A stretch of 64,000 nt of DNA from Protopterus annectens (GCF_019279795.1 NC_056737.1:1197570187-1197634186), one strand, 5' to 3'. Shown: positions 46,153-56,400, numbered from the stretch's first letter. The notes: generated by a model from the letters alone, not told the origin. Made by a program: numbers and translations.

Positions 46153-47805
46153 TCATGAGGCATGAGAATAGCTCTGCTCAATCTGTCCGCTAAAATGTTG
46201 GTTTTCCCAGGGATATGCGCTGCTACCAGAAACCGATGAGAGGAGATCGCCCATTGCCAAAGTCTGAGCTTCGACACAAGGGGTAGGACTTGGTTCCGCC
46301 CTGTTTGTTGATATACCACACTACAGACATGTTGTCTGTGTGGACTGCAATTGTCCCCAAGGGAAGAAAGTCGTTGAGGGCTTGCAACGTTAAAAGCACT
46401 GCTCTCATCTCTAGGACATTTATGTGCAGGTGGTATTCGAAAGGTTGCCACGTCCCATGAACCATCCTGCCCTGATAATGCCCCCCCCCCACCCGATCAG
46501 AGAGGCATCCGTAGTGACAATGGCTACCGGGGATGGGGGTACAAAGGGTCTGCCTTGGTGAATCTGGGGCGAAGTAATCCACCAAGCAAGATGATTCTTG
46601 CATATCGGAGTCACCAGTATCTGGTGACGCATCGGAAGTTGTTGGTAAGACCACTGAGTGAACAACATCCACTGAAGAAGGCGCATATGGAAGCGAGCCA
46701 GGGGAAGAAGGGTAATGGCCGCAGCCATGAGGCCCAACCCCTTTAGAACCATTCTGGCCTGTACCTTCTTGCTGGCTAGAGTGATCCTGACGTGACTTTG
46801 AATGTCTGAGATTCTTTGATCTGTAAGGGTAGCTGACATCCGAACAGTGTCTAATTTTGCGCCTATGAAAGTAATAGACTGGCAGGGCAATAAGGAGGAT
46901 TTTCCTGAGTTGATCAAGATGCCCAATTGAGAGCAAAGATTTATTGTATAATCCCTGGCTTGGAGAAGCTGATGCCTGGTGGTGGCTGAAAGGAGCCAGT
47001 CGTCGAGATACGGAAACACCTGGAATCCTTGACGCCTCAGGTGAGCCGTTACCACTGCCATACATTTGGTGAACACTCTCGGGGCTGTAGTGAGACCAAA
47101 GGGCAGGGCTCTGAACTGGAAATGACTGGACCCCAGCCAAAAGCGGAGAAATCTCCTGGAGCGTCTGTGAATTTTTATGTGATAGTACGCATCCTGAAGA
47201 TCTATTGAGCACATCCAGTTGTCCTTCTGTAGGAAGGGCAGAATTGACTGAAGATTGACCATTCGGAATCTTGTCTTCCTCACAGACTTGTTGAGTCTGC
47301 TGAGATCCAATATTGGTCTCCAGTCTCCCGTCTTTTTGGGGACCAAAAAGAACCTTGAGTAGATTCCGGGCTCTGAATGATCTGTTGTAACTGGCTGAAT
47401 GGCTCTTTTTTGCAGTAGTTTTAAGACTTCTAACTCTGCAATTTCCCTTAGACCAGGTGGTACATCTGGAAGGGAATTTGAGTAATAGAAAGGACTTTCC
47501 TCGAAAGGAATTTTGTAACCCTCGGATATGATCGACTGTACCCATCTGTCTTGAGTGAGGGAACGCCAGGCTTCTGGGTACAGCGATAGTCTTCCCCCGA
47601 CTGCCTCCAAGGATGGACAGCCGGGCAACATCTCAGGGATGCTGAAAGGGCTTGTCAGAGAGAGGCTCTCTGCTTCCCTGGTTTTGTGGACCCCCTCTGC
47701 CTCTAGAGCGGCGTCTGTTATTGTTACCCCCTCTGCCTCTAGGGGTAAACTGACCACGTGAATCCGGCATGACTCCTTGGGATTTGCGGAACCACATTTT
47801 GCCAC
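45735..47805 (-). pseudogene. DIRS reverse transcriptase-RNase H polyprotein, frameshifted in RNase H
   Basis: RT is open from about 47430 to 46490: RAIQPVTTDHSEPGIYSRFF, VPKKTGDWRPILDLSRLNKS, SIDLQDAYYHIKI (motif A, aspartate 202), LPFGLTTAPRVFTKCM (motif B), FPYLDDWLL (motif C, YLDD 266-269). RNase H follows with VTTDASLIGWGG, then the frame slips in a run of ten C on the plus strand (46481-46490). HINVLEMRAVLLTLQAL and IAVHTDNMSVVWYINKQGG continue in the second frame. Near 46290 the frame slips again, giving PLVSKLRLWQWAISSHRFL and HIPGKTNILADRLSR in the third. A C-terminal extension overlaps the recombinase frame. Confidence 0.92.
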
Positions 47806-48658
47806 CCTTCTGCCCTTTGGGGTAAGGTCTAGAAGGGGTGGAAAAACGGACCCCTACGGCAGAAAGAGTCTTGCCGTCCTGCTCACACCTGGCCAACGTT
47901 TCCTTCACTTGAGGGCCAAACAACGTTGACCCACCAAAGGGAGAGTTAGTGAAGGACGCCTTAAAGGGATCTGCAAAATTACAGAGCCGCATCCAGGCTT
48001 GGCGTCTAAGAGCCACACCTGTACCTGCGGCCCTACTCGCTCCATCTGCAGCATATGATATCAGTCGCATGGAGGAGTTAGCAATAGAATTAAGGGTTCC
48101 TAGCTGCGAAGCAATTTTTTCTTGAGCCCCTGCAGCTGTAGGATCCTGTACTACTTCACCTAGCTCCTTAAGGATATCCCTCTGGAGTCTGGTGAAGTGA
48201 CATAGGTAGTTCAGCGAATGCATGGCAAATGTTGCTGAAGAGAACATCCGCTTACCATACCTATCCATGGTCCTAGAGTCCTTATTAGGAGGATGGACAG
48301 GTACAGAAGAATCTGCAAGTTCCTTCTTAGTGGCAGCCGCCACCACCATGGCATCAGCAGGGACATCTTTCGTGAGGAATTGCTTGTCCGATGGGGCAGT
48401 AATAAATTTAGAAGGCCTCCTAGGGACTGGCTCTACAGAGTCAGGAGCAGCCCATGCCTTTTGAGCAATAACCTGCATAAGGGGGTCGAAAGGCGGAGAC
48501 ACCCAGGAGGTGGAGGGCCGAGATCCAAACACCTCCAGGTATACCGACTCATCCTCAGAGGGATTATTGGTGGGCCAGTTTCCCCTCTGTCTAAGGAGTT
48601 CTAGGATGTCTGAAAAGGAGACATCCTCAGAGGGGATCTTGGGATCCCTCTGACTCAT
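47633..48658 (-). CDS. DIRS gag, C-terminal part (second frame)
   Basis: Frame of 341 codons beginning MSQRDPKIPSEDVSFSDILE. It has a helical middle (MHSLNYLCHFTRLQRDILKE, ANSSMRLISYAADGASRAAG) and ends in an arginine/glycine-rich tail (RGRGGNNNRRRSRGRGG), which probably binds RNA. It overlaps the end of the N-terminal gag frame by about 30 bp, shifted by one base, and overlaps the RT frame by about 170 bp. Homologous DIRS gag proteins usually carry this region as the C-terminal half of ORF1, so either a frameshift mutation or a restart explains the split. Confidence 0.8.
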   Translation of the reverse strand: MSQRDPKIPSEDVSFSDILELLRQRGNWPTNNPSEDESVYLEVFGSRPSTSWVSPPFDPLMQVIAQKAWAAPDSVEPVPRRPSKFITAPSDKQFLTKDVPADAMVVAAATKKELADSSVPVHPPNKDSRTMDRYGKRMFSSATFAMHSLNYLCHFTRLQRDILKELGEVVQDPTAAGAQEKIASQLGTLNSIANSSMRLISYAADGASRAAGTGVALRRQAWMRLCNFADPFKASFTNSPFGGSTLFGPQVKETLARCEQDGKTLSAVGVRFSTPSRPYPKGQKGGKMWFRKSQGVMPDSRGQFTPRGRGGNNNRRRSRGRGGPQNQGSREPLSDKPFQHP

Positions 48659-50063
48659 CTAAGTCAGTATCTGAAGTGATAGACTCGGGGGAGTCTACGT
48701 GTTTCCTCTTACAGGTCCTCTTTCGCGGAGGATCCCCTGACTGATCAGGAGAATCCTCGGAAGAGGGGGTTCTTCCCAGTGGGGAAACCTGAGGCGGAGG
48801 ATCTCTGGGTCCAGGAGCAAGAGAAGTGGCAGAGATATCGACAGGCACCATAGAGGGAGGAGCTAAGGGAACAGACTGCTGGCTGAGTCCAGTGGCCAGC
48901 ACACTCTTCATCACCTCGAAAGCTCCCCTCCCAGGGAGGTCCGAGAGAACCCGTTCTGAAGAACCAGGAACTCCAGGACCCACCGAAAGGGAAGGCTCCG
49001 AGGCAGATGTCGGAGCCGAGCTCACCAAGGCCGAGGCTCCAAGGGGAAGAGTGGGGTCGGACAAGGGTCTGATGCCACTCACCCCCTCGGAGGAGACCAG
49101 GGAAGCCTGACCACCAAATCCCTCTAAGGAAGGTCTCGAAGAGGAGATAAGAGTAGAGGCTGAAGGAGCAGAAGGAGGGGGTATCTGTCCCTCAGCCCTA
49201 GCAGAAACCATTCCCGAAGACTCCAACTCCAAACTCTGGGGTAGAGTCGAAGGAGGAACTGCAATGGGGTGTGGACTAATAGTCATCTGTTGAGACGGAC
49301 TATGTAGCATCTGGGCCAGTGCCTGTGATTTTAACAATCTACTGACCACCCTCTCTAAATCATGGTCAGAAAGCCTGGAAGACCTGGATGATCGGCTCCG
49401 ATGGCTCCGCTCCAAGAGGAGAGGAGATGTCGGAGCCGAAAGTATCGGCTCCAAGGAAGGGGACCTGGACCTCTTCCTTGAAGGAACCATCGGAGCCGAA
49501 GAAACTATGGAAACTGTCGGAACCGACAACTTATCGGCACCGACAGAAAGTTTCGATGCATCGGCTCCGGCCGGAGCCGATACAGACATAAGAGTAATGG
49601 AGTCGGAGTCGGTCGGAGCTGACACCGAAGCCTGAGCTACATGGTGATCGGAACCGATCGGCGCCGACACCGAAGTGACTGAACCAGAATCGGCACCGAT
49701 AGCCACCGGTGCTGAAGGTTTGTGCAAACCATGATCGGCTCCAGCCGGAGCCGATCTCGACTCTGGAAGAGTCGGAGCCGAGGCCGCAGGCTTGGACACA
49801 GAAGCCTGGGCCTTGGAAGACTTGGAAGCCTTGGATGGAGCCGACTTAGCCAGAGAGCCCTCCGGCTTAAGTAGGCCCCTCAAAATCAGCTTGTTTCTCC
49901 TTTCCTGCAGGACTCTCTGGCTGAAAGAATGACAAATCGCACAGGAGTCCTGCAGGTGGAGAGGTCCCAGGCAGTAAAGGCAAGAAGTGTGACCGTCTGT
50001 CAGAGACATCTTCTGACAGCACGAGTCACACTTCTTAAAGCCTGAGACCCTTTCCTTAGACAT
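48627..50063 (-). CDS. DIRS gag, N-terminal part with cysteine cluster and SAP/GAD repeats
   Basis: Start chosen at MSKERVSGFKKCDSCC (50063), since the codons upstream are cysteine-rich without family similarity. A cysteine/histidine cluster (CDSCCQK, DGHTSCLYCLG, CAICHSF) over residues 11-48 looks like the zinc-binding N-terminus of vertebrate DIRS gags. Then a long low-complexity region of serine/alanine/proline with repeated SVSAP-GAD/GSD units, and an acidic end with a basic patch (PPRKRTCKRKHVDSPES). It ends at a TGA at 48627 in overlap with the second gag frame. Confidence 0.8.
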   Translation of the reverse strand: MSKERVSGFKKCDSCCQKMSLTDGHTSCLYCLGPLHLQDSCAICHSFSQRVLQERRNKLILRGLLKPEGSLAKSAPSKASKSSKAQASVSKPAASAPTLPESRSAPAGADHGLHKPSAPVAIGADSGSVTSVSAPIGSDHHVAQASVSAPTDSDSITLMSVSAPAGADASKLSVGADKLSVPTVSIVSSAPMVPSRKRSRSPSLEPILSAPTSPLLLERSHRSRSSRSSRLSDHDLERVVSRLLKSQALAQMLHSPSQQMTISPHPIAVPPSTLPQSLELESSGMVSARAEGQIPPPSAPSASTLISSSRPSLEGFGGQASLVSSEGVSGIRPLSDPTLPLGASALVSSAPTSASEPSLSVGPGVPGSSERVLSDLPGRGAFEVMKSVLATGLSQQSVPLAPPSMVPVDISATSLAPGPRDPPPQVSPLGRTPSSEDSPDQSGDPPRKRTCKRKHVDSPESITSDTDLDESEGSQDPL

Positions 50064-50363
50064 GGTGTAAAGCACACACACACAACACCTGTCCAAGAAA
50101 TATTATAATCCCAAAAATGGGAAAAACTATTTCCTCACACACACACACACACACCCTAACAAGGGGGGGGGATGGGATGGGAGAAGGCCTGACTAAAAAC
50201 TTTAAAGGAGAGAGGGAATTCTAGTCAGAAAAGGACTAAAACTAGTGTAAAACTATTAAATTTAAGTTTAAAATTAACTTTAAACTGAAAAAGGGGCAAA
50301 AGCAGTAGTGTATAAATCACTTACCAGGAGCTGGTAAAAAGAGGACCTCATCAGCGAAGCGGC

Positions 50364-50520
50364 AAATGAGATCTGGGTACTTACCGCCTTGCATCATGGG
50401 ATATGGGGCTGCCTCGAGCTGGTAAAAGTGACTCTCGAGCTTAGCAAGTGCCGAGTCGGAGCCGAGGATCGGCTCCGAACTCATCAAGCAAGAATGAAGG
50501 CGAGATTGATAACTTAACAT
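50364..50520. repeat. DIRS right inverted terminal repeat
   Basis: Inverse of the left repeat, ending CGAGATTGATAACTTAACAT at 50520. Copy B sequence resumes immediately with CAGTGGTTAACACAAC. Confidence 0.93.
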
Positions 50521-50939
50521 CAGTGGTTAACACAACATTACTATTCAGATATCAGATCTTGGTGCATGACATTTGTAATATCAGTTAATCTCGTGTGTTA
50601 TAGAGGCACTAACTTTGCCAAATGAGACTTGATTGTTTAATGCTTTCAGAGCTATAGTTCTTATCCATAACCTGTACAAATTTCAAATCATACCATACCA
50701 GAGTAAACACAACCAGTCCAGGGTTTTGAATTTTATTGACAGGCAGTTACATTTTTATTTATATATAACCTATATGAGACTATTATTGTAATATTGTCTG
50801 CTTTATTCAGTACAAACCATAACCATTTTTAATACTGCCAGGTGACATTATACTTCTTTATATTTATTTGGTATGAATACTACAAGCTAGATTGTCAAGC
50901 CCCACTAAACTATTTTGATTTTGCTACACACCAGCCTCG

Positions 50940-51215
50940 CGATGCAGCCTTTATAACCTGCTGACATGGGCTTCCTGGTTCGCAACCCACTTAGCTGAAG
51001 CTGTAATGAAGATAGAGAAACATTTATGCATACCTATCCATCACATACACAGGCTGGACTTTGATAAACAGTTATTGCTATGCATACTTACACATTGCTG
51101 GGACATCACCCCTCTGTCATGCTTCTTGGACCCACTGGTCCAAGAGCTCCCTCTTCCTCCACTTCAAGTTGACATAGTGGTGCTGGACCTGCTCACCAGT
51201 GTTTAAAGCCATTGT
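50940..51215 (-). pseudogene. Harbinger-type Myb/SANT-like exon, copy B
   Basis: Minus-strand frame GEQVQHHYVNLKWRKRELLD followed by QWVQEA matches EQVHHHHNDLKRRRG in copy A (9600-9690). The flanking AAGTTGACATAGTGGTG / TCAGGTCATTATGGTGG correspondence shows the two are copies of one exon. A stop follows the QWVQEA segment. Confidence 0.55.
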
Positions 51216-51399
51216 AAATGTTAGGTTGGGTGTTAGAGGGGGGGACATCAAATTACATACAGAGTCTTTAGAGTCTAAATGGATCATTACACTTACCTCA
51301 CATAGACACCCAGGTTTAAATGATAGGATACCTTTAAAACCTGCACTACAAAATAGGCGGGTGAAGTATTAACAGCTGATTGGTTGAAGTTTGTTTTTT

Positions 51400-51530
51400 A
51401 AATGAGAACCAGTATGTGTTTCATTGTCTGATGAAGGGTTGGTGAACCCGAAAGCGCTTACTGTGTTACTGTGTTGGAGTACTTTATTAAACGATTTTAT
51501 CCTTATAGCGGTGTCAAGCCAGTCTTTTTT
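51400..51530 (+). repeat. Penelope-type element tail with hammerhead-like core
   Basis: Contains TTGTCTGATGAAGGGTTGG, then TGAACCCGAAAGCGCTTACTG. This gives CTGATGA, a 5-bp GGGTT/AACCC stem with GGTG loop, and GAAA, the order of a hammerhead ribozyme core. The GAAAGCGCTT segment is shared with the Penelope-like tail at 18050. Helix III is not clear. A poly-T-rich stretch follows at 51523-51570. Confidence 0.5.
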
Positions 51531-52009
51531 TTTTTTTGGTTTTTTTTTTTTGGTTTTTTTTTTGTTTTTTTTGTGCTACATTGTGGACTGGAAGACTTTG
51601 GCTGGAGCACGGAACATTGACTGTTCATTTGGGCTACTCATTGCTTAGCATTCATATGTACACAATGCTTACACCTGGTCAGCATAGGTGTGCAATGCTT
51701 AGCATTGCTTATATTTTATTTTATTGGATTACCACCTGCATGGGATTGATTCATCATTCCTGACATATTATAAATGTGTTTACCTTCCCTGACAACCCCA
51801 ATGTGCTTTCATTACATTTATTCTTGTGTGACTATACTATATGGGTCACTTGCTTGTGTTTATACAGGGGTTTCACAACTTTATTAGACTGACACCTCAC
51901 ATCTGGGCTTAACACACTACTCTGGTTGAGAAATATAAGTTACTTCCTACATAACTATACAAATAAATTAAAATTGTACTGATTTCACATACAAAATCGA
52001 AATAGTTTT

Positions 52010-52080
52010 AGTGGGGCTCGAACCATCAATGGCTACATGCAAAGTGTACACCCTAACCACTACACTATTTCATGACTGCT
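52010..52080 (-). repeat. tRNA-like SINE head
   Basis: Minus strand: GTGTAGTGGTTAGGGTGTAC (A box) and ATGGTTCGAGCCCCAC (B box) at tRNA-like spacing. This is the cleanest tRNA-like sequence in the window, but the acceptor stem does not close. Confidence 0.65.
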
Positions 52081-52879
52081 TATGTTGGATGTCTATTGAT
52101 ATTTAACTTCTTGTGCCGTTTATGCTGGGCTAAGCATAGCTAAGCAACAGGCACACCCACGCAGCTATGCTTAAACTTTATTGCAGATGTGAAAAAAAAT
52201 GTATTTGTTGGGGGCTGTGCTTTGCAAACGTTGATGACATATAACTTTTCACTCTATGTCCACATTTTTGCCTTATATTCTTGGTCCACTTTTCATAAAC
52301 TCTTGGCTCTCTGGCACATCATTAAAGATTGAAGTTTGAAAATAATGACAGACATTTGCGTTTTAGACTTCATACCCTTCAGAAAATTCATGCTAATGCA
52401 AAACCTGTTATTCTATCAACTTTCTAAGTTTGTAATAGCAATATTTAGCAGTTGTCTCTTATGGCTTTGTCCAGATTTCTTACTCTAACGGGTTGAGAGG
52501 TGTGATGAGGGATATCACTCTTTTTAGATTGCCATACAGCAATTCTGGTGTGCAGGGGGGGGTGTGTATTGTGAGAGCACTGTTAGACATGCCCACTGTG
52601 CTTGTACACATCCCCATGTACGTATTAGAGCAAGGCAGAATGCCTTCATACATATGGATGGCAAGCTGCCATGCTGCACAGGAATGGTCCCTTCTGTGCA
52701 GGAATAAGTTATTCCTGCTCAAACGTTTGCTGAATCCAGGTGAACATCTTTATGGCCTAGGCCCAGTAATTTAATTTTCTTAATATTTCTCAAAGTCAAG
52801 TGGATTGAGATTAACGTCTTCTCTTCCAGTATCATCTGTTACAATACATAGCAACCGCTACCCCAAAATAAAACATGTG

Positions 52880-53475
52880 CAACACATAGCTCACAAAGCC
52901 AGTGTGCGGAACAGTCACAACCCTTAAGGCTAAACAATACACCTGATACACTTGTAATAGGTGACTCTATCGTCAGGCACACTGACGTCCCGCTCACCAG
53001 GCTGAACAAGGAGAAGGTCATGGTGTGCTGCCTGTCGGGTGCTAGGATCCGCCACATAATACAAGCACTCAGGTCACTCCAAGGTAATTACAAATATGAC
53101 TCAGTCATTGTCCATGCTGGTGTGAATGACCTGAGACGTACCTCCCTGGACTACATGAAAAGAGACATAGAGGAGCTCTCTGAGCATGCAGCCCAGGCAG
53201 GTATGACCCTGACCTTGAGTAGCATCTTACCCTCACCAAGAATGATGCCACAATATGAAGACAAGATGATCAATTTCAACAACTGGCTTAAGTATTGATG
53301 TCATTCAAAGGGGATCCAATGCCTGTCAGCCTGGGATGACATGCTCGACAAGACACAATGCTTCGCTAGGGACAGCTTGCACCTGTCACCCCTGGGCTTT
53401 TGGATACTGGCAAAGGCTATTGCCACCCCTATAGTGCCTTTTTTAGGCAAGGCTCAAAAGACAAACCCACCTCCA
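52880..53475 (+). pseudogene. CR1 ORF1, SGNH-esterase-like domain
   Basis: CR1 ORF1 products often carry an SGNH/GDSL esterase domain. Blocks seen: TLVIGDSIVRHTDV (GDS nucleophile block), VIVHAGVNDLRR (GxND block) and DSLHLSPLGFWIL (D-x-x-H block). All catalytic residues are in place, but an in-frame TGA lies between blocks three and five (about 53297). The N-terminal region is missing (5' truncation near 52880). The end overlaps the start of ORF2. Confidence 0.85.
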
Positions 53476-56400
53476 TAGGTATCACAAGGGATAAGAAACT
53501 AAGAGTAATGCTACTCAATGCCAGAAGTCTAAACCTCAAGACACATGCACTTGAAACTCTCCTTAGCATGGAGAACATCGATATCTGTGCAGTAACAGAA
53601 ACCTGGTTCAAGGCTCCCGAGAGCACCCCAGCACTACCAGGTTATACCTCATACCATGCTTTTCGGTCCCAAAACTTGGACCAAACCACAAAAGGAGGGG
53701 GGGTATCAATATTCGTCAAAGATACCCACACCTCCAGGTTGGTGGCACAGCACGAAGCATCAGAGACTATCCATGTGCAACTAATAGTGGGTAAAACTGC
53801 CTTCCAGTTTATAGCCTGCTACAGACCACCCTCCCAAACCCAGGAACCCCACTTAGCCTTCCTGAAAACACTGGAAAATATGAAGGTCTCTCCAAACACC
53901 ATTATATTGGGTGACTTCAACTACCCAAACATAGACTGGGAGCATTACTCTAGCTCCAACACCCTAGCCCAAAGGTTCCTAGAATTTATAAACTCAAATG
54001 CTATGGAACAACCTGTTACCACTCCCACAAGAGAGGAAAACATACTGGACCTGATCATCACCAACATGGGGGCTCATGCTCCAGACCAGAAGTGTATCCC
54101 TCACTGGTAAGAACAGACCATAAACTAATCTCACTGGATATTCACATCCCATCCACACCCCCTGCCCAGAGAACCACAGTGAAAAACTTCTCTAAAGCAA
54201 ATTTCACACTCCTCAAAACTGAGGTGGAATCCTTCAAAGCCCCCAGGCCTTTGGAAAATACGGCCCAGACCACAGAATCCTTTATAAACACATTCTATGA
54301 ACATCTTCAGGAATGCATGGATCATGCAATCCCAAATAATACCAAGACCCAATACTCCAAAGCAGGCGTCCTGTCTGGTGGACCCCAGCCATAAACAAAC
54401 TATACAATAGAATGGGGAAGCTACTACATGATAGAGCAAAATCCCAAAATGGGAAGGCATCTCTGATCAGTATTACCAAAAAACTACAGGCACTCATAAA
54501 ATCGTCTAAGGCCAGCTTCGAGAGAAAAATTGCACAGGACACTAAGGATAATCACAAGGCTTTCTTTAGTTATGTTAGGAACCTGGGTGGGAATTCCCAG
54601 AGATGCTCAGAATTAGTCCAAATTGACAAAAAATACACCGAACCCACAGACATTGCCAACATCCTAGCTGACAGGTTCAGCGCAAACTTCTCCCCCCCCC
54701 CCACCAAAAGGGCAAATATCTATCCCAGCAGAGTGCTTCCCCCCTGACATCTCAGATGCTCAGGTAAGAGCCACCCTCTCCAAAGCAAAAACACAGCATC
54801 AATGGGACCAGACGGTGTCTTGGGCTGCATCCTACATGAACTCCAAGAAGAGTTAAACCCAAACATAAAACTACTGTTCAATCTCAGCCTTACTACAGGA
54901 TATGTACCCAAAGAGTGGCATACAGCAACAGTGGTCCCTCTCCACAAAGGTGGTGCCTCAATGGATCCTGGAAACTATCGCCCCATAAGCCTGACTAGCT
55001 TGGTCTGCAAAGCTATGGAAAGGATCATCATTGACCTCATAAATAAAGATATTGGGGACCTACAGACACTGGATCCTACCCAGTTTGGCTTTGTTAAGGG
55101 CAGATCCTGCCTCTTAAACCTGGTCGATTTCTTTGAAACAGTCACCAAGGCCATTGACGAGGGGAAGGTGGTCCACACAGCCTACCTGGACCTCGCAAAA
55201 GCCTTCAATACAATACCCCACTTGGGCATTATAGATAAGCTCACCAGCTTAAATATAAACCCCTATGTCACTAGATGGGTTGCAAACTGGCTCAAGGACA
55301 GAACCCACATGATGAGAATTGCTGGAGCCATGTCAGACTCCAAACCAGTTACAAGTGGCATCCCACAAGGCTCAGTCCTGGAACCTCTCTTGTTTGGTAT
55401 ATATTTCTCGGAGGTACAGGCCAACACAGAAGGAGTGTGGCTGACCAAGTTCACAAATGACTGCAAACTAGGCACCATAATCGACTTCCCAGCTGACACA
55501 AGCATCCTACAAAAGGGCCTCATAGAAACAGACAACTGGTGCCAGAGCCATGGCCTCAAGCTAAATGCCAAAAAGTGTATAGTCATCCCCTTTGGCAAAA
55601 ACAAAGTGCCCACAAATTACCACATAGGTGGTAATCCATTAAGTACAGAAGAAGTAATTAGGGACCTGGGGATCCAAGTTGATAGCAATCTCTCATTTGA
55701 AAACCACGTAGCCAAAATTTTATATAGCCCACCTAATCATGAAGGGATTCACATCTAGATCAGGGGAGGTCACCGTGCCTCTTTACTCATCCCTCATCAG
55801 GCCCATAATTGAGTACAATGCCCCCCTTTGGGATGTACCTTACCAGACACCTGCAGCAACTGAAAAGACCCCAAAAGTACCTCACCAAGAGGATCAAAGG
55901 GCTCAAACAGATGTCATATGCTGCCTGGTTAAAGAAACTCCAGCTCTACTCAGTGGCATACCGCCTGCTCAGAGGCGATCTGTGCCTGACGTATAAAGCC
56001 ATGTCCAACCCAGAATTAATGGACATGCTGCACCTTAGAACATCCAAATCCCATCGAGCTACGTGCTCGAGAGACTTGAACCTCAGCACTGAAATAAATA
56101 GGACATGCTGGAGGGACAGATTCATAACCCAGAGGCTCCCTTCACTCTGGAATAAAATCCCAGTCCAGGTTAGGCAGAGTCCGTCATTGACTCTCTTCAA
56201 GAGGAATCTTGATGAGTGGATGGGAGATCGTAGGTTTACCCCAGGTATCACTTCTGTGTCACTGTTAGAGACACAGTATACTAACCTCAAAAAAGGGCAT
56301 AGCAAAATTCATTTAAAATGGGTGCCGAAAGCCAAACACACTCTGGCTAGGCTTATAAATGCCCTAGGGCAGATAGCCTAGTATGAACCTATGAACCTAT
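53400..56400 (+). pseudogene. CR1 LINE ORF2 (endonuclease-RT), frameshifted, with 3' tail
   Basis: Endonuclease: LRVMLLNARSLNLKTHALE, ICAVTETWFK, GGGVSIFVKD, FIACYRPPS, ILGDFNYPNIDW, then a frameshift near 54100 before SLVRTDHKLISLDIHIPS (the final catalytic DH). RT: MGPDGVLGCILHELQEEL, ATVVPLHKGGASMDPGNYRP, TQFGFVKGRSCLLNLVDFFE, YLDLAKAFNTIPH (motif A), GIPQGSVLEPLLFGIYFS (motif B) and KFTNDCKLG at motif C, where the first aspartate has become asparagine. Further frameshifts lie near 54400, 54750 and 55750-55850. The C-terminal block ends at 56381 and the element ends in two GAACCTAT units at 56385-56400. Confidence 0.93.

Larger units (their letters stand above)
44223..50520 (-). mobile_element. 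DIRS-like tyrosine-recombinase retrotransposon, nearly complete
   Basis: 6.3-kb element with the hallmark DIRS architecture: inverted terminal repeats, an internal complementary region that matches both outer ends, and minus-strand gag, RT-RNase H and tyrosine recombinase frames. There is no integrase, no LTR and no target duplication, as expected for recombinase-based insertion of a circular intermediate. It interrupts copy B of the long repeat. The gag-to-recombinase frames are mostly open, but RNase H has two frameshifts, so this copy is probably inactive. Confidence 0.95.
40030..52200 (-). mobile_element. Long dispersed repeat, copy B, split by a DIRS insertion
   Basis: Matches copy A in order (see blocks listed for 3813-10000) from 40030 to 44222, and again from 50521 to about 52100. 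The interruption is exactly the DIRS element at 44223-50520. The sequence left of the DIRS corresponds to about 8.47-8.6 kb of copy A, and the SANT exon right of it (51110-51200) to 9.59-9.69 kb. Confidence 0.6.

Noticed and set aside
46223..47545. A separate 440-codon minus-strand gene over the DIRS polymerase
   Set aside because: Most of it is the off-frame shadow of RT; only its last 100 codons (RNase H) are real, reached through a frameshift.
45747..48604. Plus-strand frames opposite the DIRS genes
   Set aside because: Antisense shadows of gag and polymerase with no domain signature.
52010..52080. Functional tRNA gene
   Set aside because: A and B boxes are good, but acceptor and anticodon stems do not pair; it sits inside repeat DNA.
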